From DASXMT01 sp036521415 (GTDB taxonomy: Bacteria; Actinomycetota; Acidimicrobiia; Acidimicrobiales; RAAP-2), in contig DATDHU010000037.1 of the NCBI GenBank assembly GCA_036521415.1, positions 1-55,859 on the forward strand: a stretch of 55,859 nt of DNA. Reading direction: 5' to 3'. The notes under the pieces are model-generated. The model saw only the letters and a list, made by a program, of their open reading frames with translations, was not told the DNA's origin and did not search any database. This document shows, one piece after another, positions 1 through 7,903 of this stretch (the stretch's first letter is position 1; each line of letters starts with the position of its first letter). Both the position numbers and the translations under genes were made by a program.

Positions 1-290
1 TGACTGGTGCCGTCGACGGGATCCGGTCCCGATTCGGCCGTGCCTCGGTCGGGCCTGCGTCGCTGATGGGCGCGGACGGCCTCCGGGTTCGCCAGCGAGG
101 CGATGCCCAGTGGGGCCCGCAGTCACCCCCGGGCAGAGGCCAACCTGGTGGCCGGGGCTCGGTGACTCCCGCCGGTGCTCCCTCTCCGGGCCCAATCGCT
201 TCGGCTCGGGGCCCGGACGCTTCGGCTCGGGGCCCGGGCGATGCTGGGCCAGGGCCGGCCGCGGACGCTGACGACGAGACCCAGTCGTGA
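1..290 (+). CDS. dinB: DNA polymerase IV (DinB), C-terminal end, partial
   Basis: The window opens inside a reading frame whose first full codon is at base 3. It reads through a segment VDGIRSRFG..ASL..ADGLRVR..GDAQWGP and stops at TGA 288-290. This resembles the end of the little-finger domain and tail of actinobacterial Y-family DNA polymerase IV, an error-prone translesion polymerase. Only about 95 codons are visible and the catalytic palm lies outside the window, so the call rests on this tail alone. After the conserved part the protein becomes a low-complexity Gly/Pro/Ala tail containing a duplicated ASARGP unit from a 21-bp tandem repeat. The next gene encodes a DUF3040 protein on the same strand about 220 bases on. 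Confidence 0.6.
   Translation, partial: TGAVDGIRSRFGRASVGPASLMGADGLRVRQRGDAQWGPQSPPGRGQPGGRGSVTPAGAPSPGPIASARGPDASARGPGDAGPGPAADADDETQS
197..238. repeat. 21-bp tandem repeat, two copies, inside dinB tail
   Basis: Bases 197-217 and 218-238 are identical except at the last base. The unit is a multiple of three and encodes the duplicated ASARGP block in the low-complexity tail of the polymerase. Confidence 0.8.
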
Positions 291-507
291 GGCTCGGGCG
301 GTCCGCCACGGGTCGTGACCCTCTGACCTGGGAGAGGACTGCCAGGAGACGGTCCCAGCGGGAGGATCGCACCCCGGGGGAGGTCCATCGGGGATGGTCG
401 GGGACGCAAAATTGATTACTTCCGTTGTCAAGTTCCTACCCGATGCGCGAAACTTTTGCCTGGAGGGTGCGCGATCATGAAGTCAGATATGGCAACGGCG
501 TCGAGAC

Positions 508-903
508 ATGGATCGGGGGTCGGGGCAATTGCCGCTCTCTGAGCACGAACAGCGCGTTCTCCATGAGCTCGAGCAGTCCCTGTACCAGCAGGACCCGGAA
601 TTTGCGGAGCGGGTGCGTTCCGAGACTGTGTACCGCCACGCCGGCCGGTACTGCATCTGGTCAGCGGTGGTCTTCGTTGCCTCCCTCCTCTTCATGGTTT
701 TCACCTTCTCCCGGTCGGTGGTCGTCGGGTTCCTCGGTGTCGTGATGATGTTCCTGTCCGCTGCTGTGTTCGTCAAGAACGCCCGGCGCATGGGGAAGGC
801 GGGCATCGACGACATCTCCAGATCGCTGCAGAACCGCAACTCCGGGTCCTCGGCCCACGATCCACGTGACTGGATCCGCGGTCGGTTCCATCGCGACAGC
901 TGA
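508..903 (+). CDS. DUF3040 family small membrane protein
   Basis: This 131-residue protein has the DUF3040 layout. A short N-terminal segment with PLSEHEQRVLHELEQSLY and DPEFAERV (residues about 9-37) is followed by two adjacent hydrophobic segments (about 49-68 and 71-90) and a polar tail. Proteins of this family are actinobacterial inner-membrane proteins of unknown function, often found close to the division cluster, as here. The start at ATG 508 lacks a clear ribosome-binding site. A TTG a few codons later, just before PLSEHEQ, is an alternative. The 217 bases between dinB and this gene are G-rich and then briefly A/T-rich (about 408-455); I could not pick a convincing promoter there. Confidence 0.85.
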   Translation: MDRGSGQLPLSEHEQRVLHELEQSLYQQDPEFAERVRSETVYRHAGRYCIWSAVVFVASLLFMVFTFSRSVVVGFLGVVMMFLSAAVFVKNARRMGKAGIDDISRSLQNRNSGSSAHDPRDWIRGRFHRDS

Positions 904-979
904 GTCCGGCCACCTTCCGGCCATGGCGCCGACGGTTGACGGGATGGCCCAGTACCGAGCACCCGCCGGGCGTGGCTCC

Positions 980-1873
980 ATGGATGCTTCGTCGGGCACC
1001 GTCCTCGCCGTCGACATCGGCGGCACCAAAATGGCCGCAGCCCTGGTCGACGAGTCGGCCTCGATCCTCGTCGAGCAGCAGGTGCCCACGCCCCAGCATG
1101 GTGACTCCGAGGTCCTCTTCGGCGCCCTGTCGGAGGTCATCCACGGCGTGATGGCTCAGGCGCCGGTCCGTCCCGACCTCTGCGGCGTGGGATGTGGCGG
1201 GCCTATGACCAGGGGAGGCGAGACGGTCTCCCCGCTGAACATCCCGGGCTGGCGGGGCTTCGAGCTCAAACGCCGCCTGGCCGGGACAACCGGGATCCCG
1301 GTGGCGGTGGACAATGACGCCAAGGCCCTGGCCCTGGGTGAGGGATGGGCCGGGGCGGCCCGTGGCCAGGAGAACTTTCTGGCCATGGTGGTATCGACCG
1401 GGGTGGGCGGGGGCATCGTCCTCGGGGGCGAGCTGCTCGATGGCCGGGATGGGAACGCCGGCCACATCGGCCACGTCATCGTCGAGCCCGACGGGCGCCG
1501 CTGTGCCTGCGGGGGCCGAGGCTGCCTGGAAGCCGAGGCATCCGGGCCGTCGATTGCCGCCGCCATCGGGGGGTCCCCGGCCGACGCCCCCGACACCGTC
1601 AAGGAGAGAACCGGGACCCTGGTCGGGCGGGCGGTGGCCTCGGTGGTGAACCTGCTTGACCTTCCGCTTGTGGTGGTGGCGGGTTCGGTAGCGCTTGGTT
1701 TCGGTACCCCCTTCTTCGCAGCCGCCCAGGCGGAGATGGACGAGCATTGCCGGCTCGATTTCGCTCGCGGCGCCCGAATCGTTCCCGCCGGGCTGGGACG
1801 ACGCGGCCCGCTGATCGGCGCCGCCGCCGTCGGGCGGAGACTGCTGGCCGGTGACAGTCGATCGGCGACCTAG
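980..1873 (+). CDS. ROK family sugar kinase (glucokinase-like)
   Basis: This 297-residue protein belongs to the ROK (repressor, ORF, kinase) family. It has the N-terminal phosphate-binding motif VDIGGTK (about residues 11-17), the catalytic region VAVDNDAKA (about 108-116) and the ROK zinc motif CACGGRGCLE (from about residue 175). It has no N-terminal helix-turn-helix, so it is a kinase rather than a repressor, probably phosphorylating glucose or a related sugar with ATP. The start at ATG 980 puts the phosphate motif at the usual distance; ATG 923 and 944 are in frame upstream but would add an unusual leader. The 3' end overlaps the next gene by 23 bases in another frame. Substrate specificity cannot be read from the sequence. 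Confidence 0.9.
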   Translation: MDASSGTVLAVDIGGTKMAAALVDESASILVEQQVPTPQHGDSEVLFGALSEVIHGVMAQAPVRPDLCGVGCGGPMTRGGETVSPLNIPGWRGFELKRRLAGTTGIPVAVDNDAKALALGEGWAGAARGQENFLAMVVSTGVGGGIVLGGELLDGRDGNAGHIGHVIVEPDGRRCACGGRGCLEAEASGPSIAAAIGGSPADAPDTVKERTGTLVGRAVASVVNLLDLPLVVVAGSVALGFGTPFFAAAQAEMDEHCRLDFARGARIVPAGLGRRGPLIGAAAVGRRLLAGDSRSAT

Positions 1874-2267
1874 CGTGCGGGGCTCGGCCGAAGGGGGCTC
1901 GGCCGAAGGGGGCACGGCCGAAGGGGGCTCGGCCGAAGGGGGCTCGGCCGAAGGGGGCACGGACGCACTGGCGGGGTCCGACGGCTCCCTGGAGTCGGCC
2001 GCTTCACTGGTGCCCGTCGTGGTAAGAGCGGTCGGACTCCGCCCGTGGCTCTGGATCACCGCACTCGGGACGGTCTGGCGGTTGGCCCAACCGGGGTGGT
2101 GGCGACGGCCTCCGCACCTTCCACTCCCCGACGATCGCCTGTGGTCCTTCCGCATGGTCACGGCCTATGGCCGGCCCGACGCGCGGCCGGGTGGGGAGGA
2201 CATCGTGGCCTATCTGGAGTGGTGCAAGAACTCCAAACGTCAGCGTGAGTGGGGAAGGCGAACATGA
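1851..2267 (+). CDS. Conserved small actinobacterial protein of unknown function with SAEGG repeats
   Basis: The frame gives 138 residues if it starts at GTG 1851 inside the end of the ROK kinase gene. The first 40 residues are mostly a five-residue SAEGG/TAEGG repeat. The second half is well structured: it has PGWWRRPPHLPLPD, RMVTAYG and EDIVAYLEWCK, which resembles a small protein often seen in actinobacteria. A start at GTG 2010, after the repeats, would leave just that part and may be the ancestral start. I do not know its function. There is no signal peptide or clear membrane segment. Confidence 0.65.
   Translation: MTVDRRPSVRGSAEGGSAEGGTAEGGSAEGGSAEGGTDALAGSDGSLESAASLVPVVVRAVGLRPWLWITALGTVWRLAQPGWWRRPPHLPLPDDRLWSFRMVTAYGRPDARPGGEDIVAYLEWCKNSKRQREWGRRT
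1881..1955. repeat. 15-bp tandem repeat, five full copies
   Basis: Five consecutive 15-base units run from 1881 to 1955, with a partial sixth. They differ only by a ct/ca change in unit three and in the partial copy. The repeat begins eight bases after the stop codon of the ROK kinase gene and encodes (S/T)AEGG in the following frame. Confidence 0.95.
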
Positions 2268-2308
2268 ATCGCCTCCCCCGTGTCAGACAGGGCTAAATTC
2301 CGGTACCG

Positions 2309-2923
2309 ATGGATCGACGGTCCCACCTCCCGAGGAAGGCGAAGGCGGCCGGCACGGCTTTGGCTCCGACCGGGAGCTCGGGTTGCTCGCCGAGAGTCGC
2401 CCCGAGGCGGGCACTGGTCCTGAACGCCACGTTCGAACCATTGGGGATCGTCTCCTCCCGGCGAGCGGTCCTCCTCGTCCTGGACACCAAGGCCGAGCTC
2501 GTCCACACCACCGACCGGTTCTTTCGGGCCGAGCGGATATCGGTTCCCGAGCCCTCGGTGGTCCGGCTCATCCGCTACGTCTACATTCCCCGCCAGTATC
2601 GAATAGCGGTCAACCGCCGCACCGTGTTCGCGCGGGACAGCTCACGATGTCAATACTGCGGGGCGGCAGCGGAGAACCTCGACCACGTCATCCCGCGGAG
2701 CAAAGGCGGGCCCCATACATGGGAGAACGTGGTCGCTGCCTGCCGTCGCTGCAACACACGAAAAGAGGACCGGCTTCCCCACGAGGCCGGCATGGCCCTC
2801 CGGCGCACTCCGATCGCCCCGCATCACCGAGTCCAGCTCTTGGCCCTGTGCGGCGGAGCCAGCGAGGACTGGCGGACGTACCTGGACACCGGCACCCCCG
2901 ACACCGAGCCGCTGACCGCCTGA
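2309..2923 (+). CDS. HNH endonuclease domain protein
   Basis: This 204-residue protein carries a complete HNH nuclease domain. A first zinc pair CQYC (about residues 114-117) is followed by NLDHVIPRSKGG with the D-H core (about 123-134), then WENVVAACRRCNTRK with the second zinc pair. The N-terminal half has the conserved RALVLNATFEPLGIVSSRRA segment common in actinobacterial free-standing HNH proteins. Members are generally assumed to cut DNA, but their biological role is not established. The first 33 residues precede the conserved region and may not be translated, although I see no better in-frame start. The gene is followed by the lipoate-ligase-like gene after 32 bases. Confidence 0.85.
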   Translation: MDRRSHLPRKAKAAGTALAPTGSSGCSPRVAPRRALVLNATFEPLGIVSSRRAVLLVLDTKAELVHTTDRFFRAERISVPEPSVVRLIRYVYIPRQYRIAVNRRTVFARDSSRCQYCGAAAENLDHVIPRSKGGPHTWENVVAACRRCNTRKEDRLPHEAGMALRRTPIAPHHRVQLLALCGGASEDWRTYLDTGTPDTEPLTA

Positions 2924-2955
2924 GTCGTGTAGTCCCGGCATGGCAGAGTGTCGGC

Positions 2956-3681
2956 ATGGCACGCGGTTGGCGAATCGAGGAGCGCACCGGGAGCGCGGCC
3001 ACGCTCCACGAAGCATGGCCGACGATCGCCGGCGGTCGGGCGGGGCGAGCAATTGCCACTTGCCGGGTAGCCGCTCCGGCTGTCGTGCTGGGGTCGACCC
3101 AGCAGCTGTCCGTCGTCGACGCCGAACGTGCCGCGTTGGCGGGTGTCGCCGTGGCCCGGCGGCGATCCGGTGGGGGAGCGGTCCTGGTGACTCCCGACGA
3201 CCCCGTCTGGGTCGACGCGTGGATCCCCCGCGACGACCCGCTCTGGTCCGACGACGTATCTCGCGCCTTTGACTGGGTCGGGGATACCTGGGGCCGGGCG
3301 CTCGAGTCCCTCGGTATCGCCGGGGTCTCTGTCCACCGGGGAGGTCTGGCCGCATGCACCTCGTGGTCCTCGTTGATCTGCTTTGGTGGCGTGGGCACCG
3401 GAGAGGTCCTCGACGCTGAGGGCCGGAAGGTGGTGGGCATCTCCCAGCGGCGCACCCGGGTCGGGGCCTGGTTTCACGGCGCCTGTCTCCGACGGTGGGA
3501 ACCGGGCCCATTGCTGGACGTGCTTGCCCTCGAGCCCGAGCAGCGCCTCGCCGCGCAGTCCGAGCTCGCCGACGCGGCGGCAGGCATCGACCAGCTACGA
3601 GCTGGTGGCCCGAAACGAATCGGCGTCGACGCAGAGTCGATCGTCACCGAGTTCATCAAGGCCCTCCCGCCGGGAGGCTGA
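2956..3681 (+). CDS. Lipoate-protein ligase A family protein
   Basis: This 241-residue protein matches the biotin/lipoate ligase fold used by LplA, LipB and LipM. The key visible motif is ARRRSGGGAVLV (about residues 66-77), the lipoyl-AMP binding loop. A later segment KVVGISQRRTR contains the conserved lysine region of the active site. Such enzymes attach lipoic or octanoic acid to a lysine of 2-oxoacid dehydrogenase E2 or GcvH domains. It lacks the separate C-terminal accessory domain of E. coli LplA, so it may be a ligase needing a partner or an octanoyl transferase. The start at ATG 2956 is chosen because the longer upstream frame is antisense-like and overlaps the HNH gene. Confidence 0.75.
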   Translation: MARGWRIEERTGSAATLHEAWPTIAGGRAGRAIATCRVAAPAVVLGSTQQLSVVDAERAALAGVAVARRRSGGGAVLVTPDDPVWVDAWIPRDDPLWSDDVSRAFDWVGDTWGRALESLGIAGVSVHRGGLAACTSWSSLICFGGVGTGEVLDAEGRKVVGISQRRTRVGAWFHGACLRRWEPGPLLDVLALEPEQRLAAQSELADAAAGIDQLRAGGPKRIGVDAESIVTEFIKALPPGG

Positions 3682-3799
3682 ACGACTCGCCCGCACCGAA
3701 CCGCCTGTACCGACACGCCCGCACCGACACGCCCGCAGTGACCCGATCGGGCCTGACCGACCCGACGCCTGTGATACACCCTCCTGTCACGATGGGGTC

Positions 3800-5165
3800 A
3801 TGGTTTCCAACGCCACGATGGTCGAGGTCGAACACGAGAACGAACGGCCGACCCATCCCGACAGCGGACTCCGTTCCCGCTTCTCTTCGGCCATCGCCTT
3901 CCTCGAACGTCTGGTCGCGGATCTCGATCCGGACCGACTCGAAGGTCCCGACGCGACGGCTCTGTTCGACGACGCCGTTCGTATCGAGCGCTTGGGTGGT
4001 GCTGCCCGGTTGGCACTGGCAAAGCGGATCGAGTCATCGGGTGCCTTCGGCGACACTGGCCATCGCAGCGCCGCCGAGCTCATCGCCGAACGCAGTGGTA
4101 CCGACGTGGGGAGTGCTCGGGGCACCCTGGAACTGGCCCAACAGCTCGAGTCATGCCCGGCCACAGCTGATGCGCTGGCCGAGGGATCGCTGTCTCCCCT
4201 CCAGGCCAAAGAAATAGCGGGGGCGGCCACCCTCGATCCCATCAAGGAGGCGGAGCTGATCGACACAGCGCGCCGGCAACCGGTCAAGGTCCTGCGCCAC
4301 GAGTGCCGAAGGGCCAAGGCGACCAGTGCGGCAGCAGACCCGATGGCTACCTTCCGGCGGATTCACAAGGACCGCTACCTCCGGCATTGGACAGACGAGG
4401 AAGGTGCCTTTTGCCTGAAAGCCCGGCTCACCGCCGATCGAGGGGCGAAGATCGCGGCCGTGCTCGATCATGAAGCCGGCCAGGTGTTCGAGCATGCGCG
4501 CAAGGCCGCGAGCCGTTGGCCGCGTACGCCGCCGATGCGCTCTTTGGGCTTCTCACGAGTGGGCATCGGCCGAATCCCCACATGTGGTCGTCCACGTCCG
4601 GGTTGACCACGCTGCGCTGCTGCGGGGCGAGACGGTGCCGGGTGAGATCTGTGAGGTGGCAGAGTCCGGGGCCCCACTGCCTATCCCGGTTGTCTCCGAC
4701 CTGATGACCGATGCCGGAATCAAGGTGATCTTCCATCGTGCCGAGGACATCTCGAAGATCTACCACTTCACCCGGACCATCAATGCCCCGCTGCGCACGG
4801 CGCTCGAGGGGCGTGACCCCTGTTGTGTTGTTCCCGCATGCGGAGCCACCAGGTTCTTGGAGATCGACCACACGGAGGAGTACGGCCAGGGTGGCCCGAC
4901 CTGCCTGGCCAATACCGCGAGGTTGTGCTCGTTTCATCACGGTCTCAAGACCAACGAGGGCTACATCTTGTGGCGAGACGATCGGAACGGTTGGCACTTG
5001 GATCCACCTGCCCCGTTCGGGGAGGAAGAGGCCTACGCCAAACGCCGGCGACAACGCGGCGACGGTCCGTCCCGGACGACTGGCGGCGCTGGCGCCTACA
5101 GCCGGGATGATGGCGCCGGTGACGGCGCATCAGGCGTTCCGCCCCCGCAACTCGACCTGGAGTAG
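3800..5165 (+). pseudogene. DUF222/HNH (13E12-type) endonuclease gene broken by two frameshifts
   Basis: Three frames together give one DUF222-HNH protein. The frame from ATG 3800 encodes the DUF222 part (FLERLVADLD, AELIAERSG, LSPLQAKEIAGAA) up to HARKAASR near 4513. The sense then continues in a second frame over about 4510-4581 (EPLAAYAADALFGLLTSGHR). It continues in a third frame from about 4584 (VVVHVRVDHAALLRGE) through the nuclease site CCVVPACG...EIDHTEEYGQGG...LCSFHHGLK to TGA 5163-5165. Each step equals a one-base loss. These genes are multi-copy and mobile-like in actinobacteria, and decay is common. Two sequencing errors only about 70 bases apart are the alternative. The HNH residues themselves are intact. 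Confidence 0.85.
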
Positions 5166-5460
5166 GCAACCCACTCCTCATTCGGTCTGGGCACGTGACT
5201 GCCCTATGGGCGCGCTTGCTGCTGCGATCCCGCGTGGGCTGTGTCTTGTAGCGCTCATCCGCCGCTGGGGCAACCACGGCCCCCGGGCGTCGATCCACTA
5301 ACCGGTCACTTTCCGCGGACCCCAGCGCGACCGGACGACGTTGCGACCCCCAACGCGACCGGGGCGCGGGCATCGAGACGCGGCGGTTCGCGGTTCGCAC
5401 CTCGAGCACTTCGCCAGAAGTGGTCGTGGTCGTTGCGCGAGTTGGGTGGCGTTTGTGCCC
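5166..5460. other. Gene-free stretch upstream of mraZ promoter
   Basis: I see no convincing gene here; frames that are open lack codon structure. It contains a rough direct repeat (two copies of CGCGACCGG near 5329 and 5357) and isolated AGTGG words (for example near 5418) that resemble the MraZ-box core. The functional promoter and operator lie just downstream. Confidence 0.5.
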
Positions 5461-5466
5461 AAGTGG

Positions 5467-5495
5467 TTGACGGGGGAGGAAGACGGGCGTAGAGT
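5467..5495 (+). promoter_or_regulatory. Sigma-70-type promoter of the mraZ/dcw cluster
   Basis: A -35 box TTGACG (5467-5472) and a -10 box TAGAGT (5490-5495) are separated by exactly 17 bases. This is the best promoter match near the cluster start. Transcription would begin near 5502, giving a leader of about 70 bases before the GTG start of mraZ. Confidence 0.75.
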
Positions 5496-5517
5496 GGCGC
5501 AAAGTGGTGTGAAGGGG
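5493..5517 (+). promoter_or_regulatory. MraZ operator: three G-rich boxes with 10-bp period
   Basis: Three five-base boxes, AGTGG (5493-5497), AGTGG (5503-5507) and AGGGG (5513-5517), are spaced by five bases each. That is the architecture known for MraZ binding sites (short GTGG/TGGG direct repeats, one helical turn apart). They overlap the -10 box and the predicted transcription start, so MraZ bound here would block initiation. Direct autoregulation of the cluster is inferred from this geometry. Confidence 0.75.
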
Positions 5518-5574
5518 AGGGCCTCGGAACCGAGGCCTCGGGCACTGCGAGGAGCGTTGTGGGAGCAATCGCCA

Positions 5575-5994
5575 GTGGCACGGTTCTTCGGCAGGTACGA
5601 GCACTCGCTCGACGAGAAGGGAAGGGTCATCCTTCCGGCGAAGTTCCGCGGCCCGTTCGAGCACGGCGGGTACCTGACTCAGTTCCAGGACGGCTGTCTC
5701 TCGCTGTGGGCACCCGACGAGTTCGAGCAACAGATGGCCGCGATGCTGGAGAGGTCGGAGACCAGTCGCAGCGATCGGAATCTGGCCCGGTTGTGGGCGT
5801 CGACTTCGTTCGAGGTGGAAGTGGATCGGCAGGGCAGGATGCCGATCCCGTTGCACCTGCGCCAGTTCGCCGGGCTCGAGGGAGACGTACTGGTCCACGG
5901 CGCCATCGACCGGGTGGAGCTGTGGAACCCCGCGCAGTGGGAACTGAAGGTTCAACCCGAGGAGCAGCGCCTGACCGAGGGGGACGACGATTGA
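5575..5994 (+). CDS. mraZ: MraZ transcriptional regulator, first gene of the dcw cluster
   Basis: The protein is 139 residues, close to the usual 140-150. It has two SpoVT/AbrB-like half domains, with signatures DEKGRVILPAKFR (about residues 13-25) and DRQGRMPIPLHLRQF (about 84-98). MraZ is a ring-forming DNA-binding protein that represses its own division and cell-wall operon. I chose GTG 5575 because it gives the standard ARFFGRYEHSLDEKGR beginning and has GGGAG 9-10 bases upstream. The longer in-frame start at 5341 would run through the promoter and operator. The stop overlaps a TTG that opens the frame leading into rsmH. Confidence 0.93.
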   Translation: MARFFGRYEHSLDEKGRVILPAKFRGPFEHGGYLTQFQDGCLSLWAPDEFEQQMAAMLERSETSRSDRNLARLWASTSFEVEVDRQGRMPIPLHLRQFAGLEGDVLVHGAIDRVELWNPAQWELKVQPEEQRLTEGDDD

Positions 5995-6329
5995 CCAGCG
6001 TCGTGATCCTCCCCAAGGATTGCGAACTCGAACAGTGGAGCCAGGCAGATGAAAACGATGCCTATGAGAGCCACGATGCTTACGACGTATACCGAAAGGA
6101 GACCAGTACCCTCCACGCCACCCACACCGTCCACATCGATACCGAAGACCACCTGACCCCCTATGAGGCCGCGTTGCAGATCGTCGCACGAGATGACGTG
6201 CACATCGCCCGCGTCTGGCCCATGCGCAGCCCCTCGACCGCACCGCTGGAAGACTCCTCCTCCGCCAGCTTCCAGAATGGTCACACGGGAATCCCACCCG
6301 CAGGCATCACGCCGGTCGGGGGGCTGCGG
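5991..6329 (+). other. Open in-frame segment before RsmH: possible 113-residue N-terminal extension
   Basis: The rsmH reading frame is open from TTG 5991, which overlaps the mraZ stop, right up to ATG 6330 without a stop. The segment reads as an acidic, His/Asp/Tyr-rich stretch (ENDAYESHDAYDVY, HTVHIDTEDHLTPYEAA, VHIARVWP) and keeps G or C in most third codon positions, which suggests real coding. It is either an N-terminal extension of RsmH or a small gene fused to it. I recognise no domain. Confidence 0.5.
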
Positions 6330-7388
6330 ATGACCCAGGCGTTCGCACACGAGCCGGTCATGGTCGGCGAGGTCGTCGACCTATTCGCCCCGGTGCCGCC
6401 GGGGCTCGTTGTCGATGCCACGCTCGGGGGTGCCGGGCACGCAGCCGCACTCCTCGACGCCTATCCGGAGATGGAGGTGCTTGGCATCGACCGGGACCCC
6501 CGTGCCGTCGAAGCGGCATCGGCGGCATTGGCCTCCTACGGCGGGCGGGCGACTGTCCTTCGGTCTCGCTTCGACAGCATCGGGGCCGTCGTGATGGATC
6601 ATCTGGGCGCGATCGCCGGGGATCCCCGAGCCCGGGTGTCCGGCGTCCTCTTCGATCTCGGCGTCAGCTCGCCCCAGCTTGACACGACCGATCGCGGCTT
6701 CTCCTACCGCCGGGACGCTCCACTCGACATGCGGATGGACCCGTCCTCGGGGCGAACGGCTGCCGACATCGTGAACGAGAGTAGCGAGGACGCCCTGGTC
6801 GACCTGTTCACCGCCAACGGGGAGGGCCGGTTCGCTCGACGGATCGCACGGGCGATCATCGCAGCCCGGCCCATCGTGACGACCGGACAACTGGCCGACG
6901 TGGTGAGGGCGGCCATTCCCGCTGCGACCCGTCGTACCGGCGGCCATCCGGCCCGCCGCGTGTTCCAGGCCATTCGGATCGCAGTGAATCAGGAGCTCGA
7001 CCAGCTCGAACGGGCGCTGATCGATGCGTTGCACCTGTTGAAGCCGGGGGGACGCTGCGTCGTGATCTCCTACCACTCGGGAGAAGATCGGCTGGTCAAG
7101 GCGGCATTCCATCAGGCGTCCACCGGAGGATGCACCTGTCCTCCCGGCCTGCCCTGTGTGTGCGGCGCCGTCGTGGACTACCGGTTGGTCCACCGGGGCT
7201 CCCGCCGCCCGTCCCCCGCAGAGGTGGAGCAGAACCGCCGGTCCGAGGGCGCCCGCCTCCGGGTGATCGAGAGGATCGACCGCACCGAGAACGAACGCCA
7301 GGGCACTGGCTCGAGCTCTTCGTCCAGCTCCTGGTCCACCCCGCCAGCCCCGCCCGCTCCGTCACGCCGAGAGGGTGAGGTGACCTGA
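6330..7388 (+). CDS. rsmH: 16S rRNA (cytosine(1402)-N4)-methyltransferase RsmH (MraW)
   Basis: From ATG 6330 the protein is 352 residues and begins with the usual FAHEPVMVGEVVDLF. The SAM-binding motif VVDATLGGAGHA is near residue 28. FDLGVSSPQLDTTDRGFSY, the substrate-site RVFQAIRIAVNQEL and the C-terminal GGRCVVISYHSGEDRLVK are all present. The enzyme methylates N4 of C1402 in 16S rRNA in the ribosomal P site. The last 35 residues are Ser/Pro/Ala rich. Its stop overlaps the ftsL start as ATGA, so the two are translationally coupled. An in-frame upstream extension to 5991 is possible. Confidence 0.93.
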   Translation: MTQAFAHEPVMVGEVVDLFAPVPPGLVVDATLGGAGHAAALLDAYPEMEVLGIDRDPRAVEAASAALASYGGRATVLRSRFDSIGAVVMDHLGAIAGDPRARVSGVLFDLGVSSPQLDTTDRGFSYRRDAPLDMRMDPSSGRTAADIVNESSEDALVDLFTANGEGRFARRIARAIIAARPIVTTGQLADVVRAAIPAATRRTGGHPARRVFQAIRIAVNQELDQLERALIDALHLLKPGGRCVVISYHSGEDRLVKAAFHQASTGGCTCPPGLPCVCGAVVDYRLVHRGSRRPSPAEVEQNRRSEGARLRVIERIDRTENERQGTGSSSSSSSWSTPPAPPAPSRREGEVT

Positions 7389-7903
7389 TGGCACCCGCCT
7401 CCGGGTCCGCGTCGGCCGCGGCGCGCCGGGGGAGCGCGGCCCCGGATTGGCGCAGGGGGAGCGCCGCACCGGATCCCCGCCCGGCGTCCCGCAAGCCACC
7501 CCTTCGCGTCCTCAGCCCGGCGCCTCGATCGAAGCCCCGCCGTGGCAACCGGGTGCTGTTGTTGGTATCCGCCCTCTTTGTGGTCGGGAGCCTGATGGCC
7601 GTGGTCGTCGCCGACGACGTCGTTGCCCAGGGCCAGGTCCAGCTCTCGGCCGTACAGCAACAGGTCAACTCCCTGACCAACACCCATCGTGAGCTACAAA
7701 CCGGAGTTTCCGTGCAACGGGCACCGCAAATGGTGGTGAACCTGGCCGAGAATCAGCTCGGCATGGTCTCCCCCGGCCAGATCACCGACCTTCCTCAGGT
7801 GTCGCTCGCCACCCCACTGCCAGTACCGCAGACCGCGCCCATTCCAGCACCGCCACCTCCTTCCACTCCCACCTCGAGTACCCCCAGCACCGCGCCGAAT
7901 TAG
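7388..7903 (+). CDS. ftsL: FtsL-like septum protein
   Basis: This 171-residue protein sits between rsmH and ftsI, the position of ftsL. It has a basic, low-complexity cytoplasmic N-terminus (1-54, with a duplicated RRGSAAPD), one membrane helix (about 56-75), then a periplasmic helix (QVQLSAVQQQVNSL) and a VVNLAENQLGMV segment typical of FtsL/DivIC proteins. The last 45 residues are Pro/Thr/Ser rich. It would form the FtsQLB scaffold that activates FtsWI. Primary sequence is poorly conserved in this family, so the call depends on layout and position. It overlaps the ftsI GTG start by one base. Confidence 0.8.
   Translation: MAPASGSASAAARRGSAAPDWRRGSAAPDPRPASRKPPLRVLSPAPRSKPRRGNRVLLLVSALFVVGSLMAVVVADDVVAQGQVQLSAVQQQVNSLTNTHRELQTGVSVQRAPQMVVNLAENQLGMVSPGQITDLPQVSLATPLPVPQTAPIPAPPPPSTPTSSTPSTAPN

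Noticed and set aside
773..2161. Long minus-strand open frame (462 codons)
   Set aside because: It lies antisense to the ROK kinase and small-protein genes, has no recognised domain and shows the His/Arg/Gly/Pro-rich composition of reverse-frame shadows in GC-rich DNA.
5559..5990. Upstream part of the 609-codon frame leading into rsmH
   Set aside because: Before 5991 this frame runs through mraZ in the wrong register; mraZ itself is clear in another frame.
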